From: Lachnospiraceae bacterium
GTDB lineage: Bacteria > Bacillota_A > Clostridia > Lachnospirales > Lachnospiraceae
DNA: 57,595 bases
Assembly: GCA_017416505.1 (NCBI GenBank)
Contig: JAFQCI010000092.1
Coordinates: 1 to 57,595, forward strand
Reading direction: 5' to 3'
Part shown: in pieces, positions 52,037-57,595 of the stretch
How the letters are laid out: each line of letters begins with the position of its first letter
Numbering within the stretch: the first letter of the stretch is position 1
Notes under the pieces: model-generated
Told to the model about the DNA's origin: nothing
The model's input: only the letters and a program-made list of their open reading frames with translations
The model's database searches: none
Made by a program: the position numbers and the translations under genes

Positions 52037-52726
52037 ATGAATAACGTAAAAATATTAATCGTAGAAGACGATATGGACATCAATAATTTGTTAGTAGAAC
52101 TCTTAAGCAGCCAAGACTACGAAGTAGTAAGTGCATACTCCGGTACGGAAGCATTGCTATGGATGGAAAAACAAACATTTGACTTGGTATTACTAGACTT
52201 AATGTTACCAGGAATGCCAGGAGAAGATGTATTAGAAAAAATAAAAGAAGGCAACAAAGATACCTGTGTCATAGCAGTATCAGCAAAAGACGATATTGAA
52301 AGTAAAATACATATGTTACGAGGCGGGGCAGACGATTACATTACCAAACCCTTTGATACAGAAGAATTACTGGCAAGGGTAGAGGTAGCACTTAGAAAAA
52401 ACAACAAAGCCAGTGCTAAAAAAGAAGATGTATACTGCATCAGGGAATTAAAATTAGATGTAAATAATATTCTGGTTACTCTAAAAGGAGAACAGGTTTC
52501 CCTTACGAAAAGAGAATATTTAATTTTAAAACTATTAATGAGCCACCCAAACAAGGTATATACCAAAAACAATATTTTCGAATCGGTATGGGAAGAAGAA
52601 TTTGTTGGAGAAGACAATGCGGTAAACGTACATATTAGTAATATAAGGCAGAAATTAGCCAAAATTGACCCGGAGGATACTTATATCCAGACAGTATGGG
52701 GTATCGGATTCAAAATGAAACTTTAA
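52037..52726 (+). CDS. OmpR family response regulator of the second module
   Basis: A 229-residue regulator: acidic pocket EDD (ILIVEDDMDINN), phospho-Asp in LVLLDLMLPGMPGED (about 53), Ser in AVSAKDDIE, Lys in TKPFDTEEL. The winged helix is LTKREYLILKLLMSHPN with DNAVNVHISNIRQKL. ATG follows GGAAAAAGTAAGG. First gene of an operon with an ABC ATPase, a permease and a kinase, the order seen for lantibiotic and bacitracin (Bcr/Spa-type) resistance. Confidence 0.94.
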   Translation: MNNVKILIVEDDMDINNLLVELLSSQDYEVVSAYSGTEALLWMEKQTFDLVLLDLMLPGMPGEDVLEKIKEGNKDTCVIAVSAKDDIESKIHMLRGGADDYITKPFDTEELLARVEVALRKNNKASAKKEDVYCIRELKLDVNNILVTLKGEQVSLTKREYLILKLLMSHPNKVYTKNNIFESVWEEEFVGEDNAVNVHISNIRQKLAKIDPEDTYIQTVWGIGFKMKL

Positions 52727-52824
52727 GAAAACTTTATACTTTTCCTAAAAAAACTAAAAAGATATCCCTTATGATAAAGCAGAAGTAAGAAATAGAAAGA
52801 AATGAAGGAAGGAATGAGTAATCC

Positions 52825-53730
52825 ATGGAATATGTATTAACCACAGAAAATTTAACAAAGATTTACGGTTCAAAGAAAGCAGTAAACAAAGTAAATATGC
52901 ACGTGAAAAAAGGAGATATTTACGGATTCATTGGAAAGAATGGAGCAGGAAAGACCACTTTGATGAAAATGGTAACAGGGCTTGCAAAACCAACTTCCGG
53001 AAGTATGAAACTTTTTGAAAGTGAGGAGTTGGTAAAACAAAGAGCAAGGGTAGGTTCTTTAATTGAAAGTCCAGGTATTTATGGAAATCTATCTGCAAAG
53101 GGAAATATAGAATATTTTAGAAAACTTTATGGAATCAAAGAAGAAGAACAAAGTGATATGGTACTTGCATGGGTGGGACTTGACAGCAAAGACAAAAAGA
53201 AAGCAAGAAATTTTTCACTTGGTATGAAACAAAGACTAGGAATCGCCATTTCGTTGCTTGCCAATCCGGATTTCCTTATCTTAGATGAACCTATCAATGG
53301 TCTGGATCCGGAAGGAATCAAAGAAATTAGAGATTTATTATTAAAGTTAAACAAGGAACAGGAAATTACTATTTTGATTTCCAGTCATATTTTAGGGGAG
53401 TTGTCTAAAATCGCAACAACTTATGGTATCATTAAAAATGGATGTCTGATTGAGGAATTTACCAGTGAAGAATTAAAAGAACGTTGTAAACGTTGCATTA
53501 AAGTAAAAGTAAATGATACCAAAAAAGCAGCCAATATTTTAGAAACTGCATTTGGAATTACGGAGTATGAAGTATTAGAGGAACAGGGAATCCGTATTTT
53601 TTCTAACCTTGATGAAATCGGGAAGATTAATAAGGCTTTAGTGGAAAATAACATGGAAGTAACAGAATTAAAAATGGCAGGGCAGGATTTGGAAGGATAT
53701 TTCATGGAACTGCTAGGTGGGGAAGAATAG
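52825..53730 (+). CDS. ABC transporter ATPase (BcrA-like)
   Basis: A 301-residue ATPase: Walker A GKNGAGKTT (about 36-44), signature FSLGMKQRLGIAI, Walker B FLILDEPINGLDP and H-loop ISSHILGEL. The C-terminal 80 residues form the accessory domain typical of BcrA/drug-export ATPases (ELKERCKRCIKVKVND onward). It energises the permease 57 bp downstream. Lantibiotic self-protection and bacitracin export are the usual roles. GGAAGGAATGAG before the ATG. Intact, unlike the ATPase at 18371. Confidence 0.93.
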   Translation: MEYVLTTENLTKIYGSKKAVNKVNMHVKKGDIYGFIGKNGAGKTTLMKMVTGLAKPTSGSMKLFESEELVKQRARVGSLIESPGIYGNLSAKGNIEYFRKLYGIKEEEQSDMVLAWVGLDSKDKKKARNFSLGMKQRLGIAISLLANPDFLILDEPINGLDPEGIKEIRDLLLKLNKEQEITILISSHILGELSKIATTYGIIKNGCLIEEFTSEELKERCKRCIKVKVNDTKKAANILETAFGITEYEVLEEQGIRIFSNLDEIGKINKALVENNMEVTELKMAGQDLEGYFMELLGGEE

Positions 53731-53787
53731 AAGTGAACAATTGAAAGAAAATGGCGCAAAGGATAGAAGCGCAGAAATGAGGAGAAT

Positions 53788-54630
53788 ATGTATCATATAT
53801 TAAAAGCAGAAATAGGAAAATTATTTAGAAGTCGTACTTTTTTAATTTGCTGCATCATTGCAGTATTTATGTCAGTCATAGTACTTGCATCATATGAAAT
53901 GATGTCAAAGGTTTACACACCGGAATTTATAGAAGAACTTAATCAACAGGCTGCCAGCGGATCAGGTGCATCTGTACAGGTAAGCGAAGAATTAGACCTT
54001 AGCTTTTTCCAAAACATATCCGGAATTTCCATGTTAGAGATGTCTTTTGCAGGAAATGTGATTCAAACCTTGTTAGCAGTTTTAGTCAGCATCTTTGTAT
54101 GTAGTGAATTTTCAGGTGGAGCTATTAAGAATATTGCTACCAGAGGATTCAGCCGTACAAAAATATATACTGCCAAGTATGTCGTATGTGTGATTGGTGG
54201 AACTATTTTAGCAATTGTTACCTTACTTACCCTGTTTTTAGGAGGAACTTTATTATGGGGTCTAGGCGAAACCGGAGGAGATTTTACAAGTAATCTGCTT
54301 ACCTTTTTAGGCATCCAGTTCTTTTTAAATGCAGCCTTAACCGGATTTATGGTTTTTATATCTATGGTAGTTCGAAATATAGGTGGTTCCATTGCCATTA
54401 ATGTTTGTGTTATTATGTTTGCAAGTATGATTTTTAAATTGGTGGATTTACTGATTGACAATGAAAAGATAAAAGTAGCAGATTATTGGATTGGTAATGT
54501 CATAGCAAATATTGCATCCTTATCCATTCCATCAGAACTGTTAGAAAAAGGTCTTATCGTAGGAATATTTACATTAGTATTTACCTATGTGGCAGGTGCC
54601 CTTCAGTTTAAAATGGCAGATATTAAATAA
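53788..54630 (+). CDS. ABC-2 type permease of the second module
   Basis: A 280-residue permease with six helices: the first TFLICCIIAVFMSVIVLASY, then an extracytoplasmic loop (about 45-85) and the conserved cytoplasmic GGAIKNIATRGFSRTKIYTAK (split) that couples to the ATPase. Homologous to BcrB/lantibiotic-type permeases. Ribosome site GAGGAGAAT. It ends 150 bp before the kinase gene, with two hairpins between. Confidence 0.87.
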   Translation: MYHILKAEIGKLFRSRTFLICCIIAVFMSVIVLASYEMMSKVYTPEFIEELNQQAASGSGASVQVSEELDLSFFQNISGISMLEMSFAGNVIQTLLAVLVSIFVCSEFSGGAIKNIATRGFSRTKIYTAKYVVCVIGGTILAIVTLLTLFLGGTLLWGLGETGGDFTSNLLTFLGIQFFLNAALTGFMVFISMVVRNIGGSIAINVCVIMFASMIFKLVDLLIDNEKIKVADYWIGNVIANIASLSIPSELLEKGLIVGIFTLVFTYVAGALQFKMADIK

Positions 54631-54680
54631 GATAGAATTGCGGAAATACAAAGCAATTCACAGATAACATCATAAAATAA

Positions 54681-54750
54681 AGAGTAAACACAGCAACGCA
54701 CAGATTACTCTTTTGATATGCCCCAGATGAAGAAAATTCATTTGGGGCTT
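54681..54750 (+). terminator. Two stem-loops between permease and kinase genes
   Basis: AGAGTAA/TTACTCT with TTTT (54681-54714), then GCCCCAGATGAA (54720-54731) pairing with TTCATTTGGGGC (54737-54748) and TTTGG. They may lower kinase expression relative to the ABC genes. Confidence 0.6.
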
Positions 54751-54784
54751 TGGTGCGATAAAAAGGAGAAGGAATGGGTTAAAA

Positions 54785-55702
54785 ATGACAAAAGAAATAG
54801 TATTCATAATAATTGGAATTTTACTATTTATTATTTTTATATTGGCTGCCTGTCTGCATGGTTATAATAAGCAGCTAAAAATGTTAGTAGAACAGATGCA
54901 GTTTATAGAAGATGAGGATACCAATCTCAGACTGGTCAGCTATATTAATGCAAAGGAAGTCAATGAACTGGTGATTCTTATAAACCGGGTAATCAGAAAA
55001 TATCGAAATGCTACCATCGAATCCATGAAGGTAAACAGGAATTTTCGGGAAAGCATTACCAGTATTTCACATGATATCAGAACTCCCCTTACCTCACTTA
55101 GGGGCTATATTCAGTTGATGCGGAAGGAAACAGAAATTACAGAAAAACAAGAGCGGTACATTCAGATTATGGAATCCAGATTTGACGCAGTACAAAGGAT
55201 GTTAAACCAACTCTTTGAATATGCAAGAATTGAAAATGGGGAAATTACCTTAAAAATGGAACAGGTAAACCTTGCTAATATTTTATGTGATGTTTTATCA
55301 AATTTTTATAGTGAGTTTTCCGAACAAAATGAAGAACCGCTGGTTAAAATATGTGAGGAAACCGTCTATATCAATGGGGACAAGAATGCAGTTTTTCGTG
55401 TGATTGAAAATATTTTAAGCAATGCCTTACGACATGGAACCGGAGGATATGAGGTGGAACTGTTAAAAGAAAAAGAAACCTGCATCCTTCGGGTTTCAAA
55501 TCGGACAGACTCCATTGAAGATACAGATGTAGAACGGATTTTTGAACGGTTTTACACTACAGATAAATCCAGAACAAAAAAAGGAACCGGATTAGGACTT
55601 GCCATTGCAAAGAAATTTACGGAGCAGATGGGAGGAAACATTGAAGCGGCCTTAGAGAAGGATAAGTTTACCATTACATTGACATTTCAGGTTTTAAAAT
55701 AA
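54785..55702 (+). CDS. Sensor histidine kinase of the second module
   Basis: A 305-residue kinase with one strong N-terminal helix (IVFIIIGILLFIIFILAACL) and no extracellular domain, so it senses within the membrane or via the ABC proteins. H-box SISHDIRTPLTSLRGY (His about 96), N-box ENILSNALRHGTGG, F-box IFERFYTTDKSRTKK and G2 GTGLGLAIAKK are complete. It follows the permease by 154 bp with possible terminators between. The regulator of the module lies three genes upstream. Confidence 0.92.
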   Translation: MTKEIVFIIIGILLFIIFILAACLHGYNKQLKMLVEQMQFIEDEDTNLRLVSYINAKEVNELVILINRVIRKYRNATIESMKVNRNFRESITSISHDIRTPLTSLRGYIQLMRKETEITEKQERYIQIMESRFDAVQRMLNQLFEYARIENGEITLKMEQVNLANILCDVLSNFYSEFSEQNEEPLVKICEETVYINGDKNAVFRVIENILSNALRHGTGGYEVELLKEKETCILRVSNRTDSIEDTDVERIFERFYTTDKSRTKKGTGLGLAIAKKFTEQMGGNIEAALEKDKFTITLTFQVLK

Positions 55703-55824
55703 AAAACTTCCATATGAAGTTAAAACTATGCTCAGACGTTTGAAAGAGAATGGACTATCAATTAACAAGCCAATAAAACATTGCATAAATTACATGGTGA
55801 TGGACATAATATCCATAAACTATC

Positions 55825-55932
55825 TGCGCATAATCGAAAATTTTTCTGTTTTTACACTTGCGTATAATCAAAAGATGAATTACAATGTGCGTATAATCAA
55901 AGAATTAGCAAACAGCATATGTGCGCATAATC
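55825..55932 (+). promoter_or_regulatory. Four copies of TGCGYATAATC before the AAA/DUF4143 gene
   Basis: Exact or one-base variants at 55825-55835, 55859-55869, 55888-55898 and 55922-55932; spacing 34, 29 and 34 bp. The last lies directly before AGGAGG. A regulator array or a set of overlapping promoters (each contains an ATAAT core) would fit. Confidence 0.7.
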
Positions 55933-55943
55933 AGGAGGTACTT

Positions 55944-57302
55944 ATGGTATTAAAGAGAAAAATATATAAAAGGCTTTTGGAATGGAAGAATGAAAGCCAG
56001 GGAAAAAAGGCTCTGATGGTAGAAGGTGCACGTCGTATTGGGAAGTCAACAATCTGTGAGGTGTTCGGAAAAAATGAATATGAGAGTTATATTCTAATTG
56101 ACTTTGCAAAAGGGGATAAGGAAATTGAAAGGTATTTTGAAAGGCATTTGAATGACCTTGATACTTTTTTTATGCTATTACAAACTCATTTTGGGAAAAA
56201 ACTTATCGAGAGAAAGTCACTTATTATTTTCGATGAGGTTCAGGTTTTTCCGCAGGCAAGAGCTGCAATAAAATACTTGGTGGCAGATGGAAGATATGAT
56301 TATATTGAAACCGGTTCACTTATATCCATTAAAGAAAATGTAAAGAATATTGTGATACCATCCGAAGAACGCCATATCAATATGTATCCGTTGGATTTTG
56401 AAGAGTTTGCGATTGCACTTGGTGAGGAGCTACTTATAGAGTATATCAAAAAATGTTTTGAAAAGAGGGAGCCATTAGAACGAAGTATGCACAATCAGGC
56501 GATGCTATTGTTCCATCAGTATATGCTTGTGGGTGGAATGCCAATGCCTGTTGTAGCATTTATTGAGAATAAAAAGGATTTTACAGAGGCGGATAAAGAA
56601 AAGAGAGACATTCTTAGATTGTACCGCGAAGATATTATGAAGATAAATGTCAGGTACAGAAGTAAGGTGCTTTCAATTTATGACCAGATTCCGGGATTCC
56701 TTTCACAGCATGAAAAAAGGGTCGTTTTTAAGCAACTGCAAGAGGGTAGTTATGCGGAGCAATACGAAGAAACCTTCTTCTGGTTATCTGATTCTATGAT
56801 ATCCAACGAGTGTTTTTTGTGTAATGATCCGAATGTAGGTTTATCGTTAAATGAAACGAGAAGTTATGTTAAGTGTTATATGGGAGATACCGGACTGTTG
56901 GTAAGTCATGCCTTTGACGAGAATGAACTACTTGAGGATGAAGTGTATAAACAGATATTGGCAGGAAAATTGCAAATCAACGAAGGAATGATTTACGAAA
57001 ACGTGATAGCACAGATGTTAGTGGCAAATGGACATAAGCTTTATTTTTATACACACTATAACGAAGATAAACATAGAAATGATATGGAAATCGATTTTAT
57101 TATCTCGAATAACAGTAAGTTGAAATATAAGATGTTTCCAATAGAAGTGAAATCAGGAAAGCAATATAAAACAACATCCTTGAATAATTTCAGAGAAAAA
57201 TATAAGGAGCGTATAGGTGAGAGTTATATCATTCATCCTAGAAATCTGATTATTAAAGATGGGATTATTTGTATTCCACCATATATGACGATGATGCTAT
57301 AG
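55944..57302 (+). CDS. AAA family ATPase with DUF4143
   Basis: A 452-residue ATPase of the AAA_14/DUF4143 family. Walker A is GARRIGKST (28-36), Walker B KSLIIFDEVQVFP, sensor YIETGSLIS; the C-terminal DUF4143 contains EGMIYENVIAQML and the nuclease-like ending MEIDFIISN with PIEVKSGK, an (E/D)xK pattern of PD-(D/E)XK folds. The ATG at 55944 with AGGAGG is preferred; the frame is open 72 codons upstream through the repeat array. Such proteins are widespread in gut bacteria; function is unclear. Terminator follows. Confidence 0.9.
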   Translation: MVLKRKIYKRLLEWKNESQGKKALMVEGARRIGKSTICEVFGKNEYESYILIDFAKGDKEIERYFERHLNDLDTFFMLLQTHFGKKLIERKSLIIFDEVQVFPQARAAIKYLVADGRYDYIETGSLISIKENVKNIVIPSEERHINMYPLDFEEFAIALGEELLIEYIKKCFEKREPLERSMHNQAMLLFHQYMLVGGMPMPVVAFIENKKDFTEADKEKRDILRLYREDIMKINVRYRSKVLSIYDQIPGFLSQHEKRVVFKQLQEGSYAEQYEETFFWLSDSMISNECFLCNDPNVGLSLNETRSYVKCYMGDTGLLVSHAFDENELLEDEVYKQILAGKLQINEGMIYENVIAQMLVANGHKLYFYTHYNEDKHRNDMEIDFIISNNSKLKYKMFPIEVKSGKQYKTTSLNNFREKYKERIGESYIIHPRNLIIKDGIICIPPYMTMML

Positions 57303-57326
57303 AGTATAATTTGGCAAGTGATATGA

Positions 57327-57371
57327 AAAAGTCAGGATTTGGCATGAGGCTAAATCCTGACTTTTTATCTT
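57327..57371 (+). terminator. Terminator after the AAA/DUF4143 gene
   Basis: AAAAAGTCAGGATTT (57327-57341) pairs with AAATCCTGACTTTTT (57353-57367). Bidirectional, also serving the convergent gene. Confidence 0.88.
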
Positions 57372-57372
57372 T

Positions 57373-57595
57373 TTAAGGGCTTTCAAAGGATTCTAAAGCA
57401 TAATTTAACACATAGTCTGTATTTTCATCAAACATTTCAATCAATGCCTCTTTAGTAAGAGGAATTCGGTCATCCACCAGTAATCTGCAATGTCCGGTTT
57501 CGTCGGAATCTATCCAGATTTCCCCATTTTCATCTAACACTGTTGTTATGGAAAAAGAAAGACTACCGTTCTTTAGTGGAATCTGGGTGCAACCC
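57373..57595 (-). CDS. C-terminal part of an unidentified protein (cut by the window edge)
   Basis: About 73 residues are visible, ending with TAA at 57373-57375. The sequence (VLDENGEIWIDSDETGHCRL, then PLTKEALIEMFDENTDYVLN) is acidic and soluble, with no motif I recognise. The start lies beyond 57595. Confidence 0.6.
   Translation of the reverse strand, partial: GCTQIPLKNGSLSFSITTVLDENGEIWIDSDETGHCRLLVDDRIPLTKEALIEMFDENTDYVLNYALESFESP

Noticed and set aside
55728..55943. 72-codon N-terminal extension of the AAA/DUF4143 protein
   Set aside because: It translates the TGCGYATAATC array and has no ribosome site, whereas AGGAGG precedes the ATG at 55944.
1..57595. tRNA or rRNA genes
   Set aside because: No T-loop plus acceptor-stem pattern or rRNA-like sequence was noticed on either strand by eye.

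Overview
The window is AT-rich DNA from a low-GC Gram-positive bacterium, most likely a gut Lachnospiraceae/Clostridia. This rests on the low-GC codon use, strong AGGAGG-type ribosome sites, frequent short stem-loop terminators, EFR1-type ferredoxin-flavodoxins, Bce-type two-component/ABC modules, and a MobA/MobL relaxase of the kind found in clostridial mobilisable elements. Apart from guaA, little of it looks like core genome. It reads as an accessory region built from small acquired cassettes, many of them decayed by truncation, single-base frameshifts or internal deletions.

Layout. 1-5.7 kb: an IS200/IS605-type end, a truncated acetyltransferase, an unknown gene between two diverged direct repeats, a tyrosine recombinase stub, an alpha/beta hydrolase and a relaxase with a nonsense codon. 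5.7-11.7 kb (minus strand): EFR1 flavodoxin-ferredoxin, DinD, CPBP protease, a DUF6061-like protein, HAD phosphatase and guaA. 11.8-17 kb: acetyltransferases and fragments, plus a type III toxin-antitoxin locus (promoter, four identical 33-bp repeats, terminator, ToxN/AbiQ-like RNase). 17-20.6 kb: an ECF sigma / anti-sigma / ABC export operon in which both the sigma factor and the ATPase are broken. 20.6-25.5 kb: NUDIX, an unknown protein, a large AlbA_2-type regulator, two gene remnants, a PEBP protein and a FUSC-like membrane protein.

25.9-31.3 kb is visibly more AT-rich and holds unfamiliar cassettes: a DUF6731-like protein directly followed by a membrane protein, a membrane-anchored protein with an Asp-rich loop, and a compact overlapping gene set ending in a very small P-loop NTPase. 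These are the best candidates for an undescribed system. 31.3-33.2 kb: a GNAT-RsgA fusion GTPase behind a leader peptide and terminator. 33.3-38.9 kb: AAA ATPase stub, SatD/DUF3307 pair behind a perfect 26-bp-arm palindrome, TatD, a broken metallophosphoesterase and a SUFU-domain protein. 39-41.8 kb: frameshifted AbiH, a small possible restriction-modification remnant, and another AlbA_2 regulator. 42-45.8 kb: HxlR/flavin reductase pair, PadR operon with a perfect operator palindrome, GNAT and a membrane protein.

46-55.7 kb carries two complete two-component/ABC modules: a Bce-type module (response regulator, short sensor kinase, ATPase, ten-helix permease; minus strand) and a Bcr-like module (response regulator, ATPase, permease, kinase; plus strand), separated by a broken Rpn/PD-(D/E)XK gene. 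55.8-57.3 kb: an AAA/DUF4143 ATPase preceded by four copies of an 11-bp motif. The window ends inside an unidentified minus-strand gene.

Functionally the region combines antimicrobial-peptide sensing and export, phage defence (type III TA, AbiH remnant, candidate cassettes), and many single regulators with self-contained operators.
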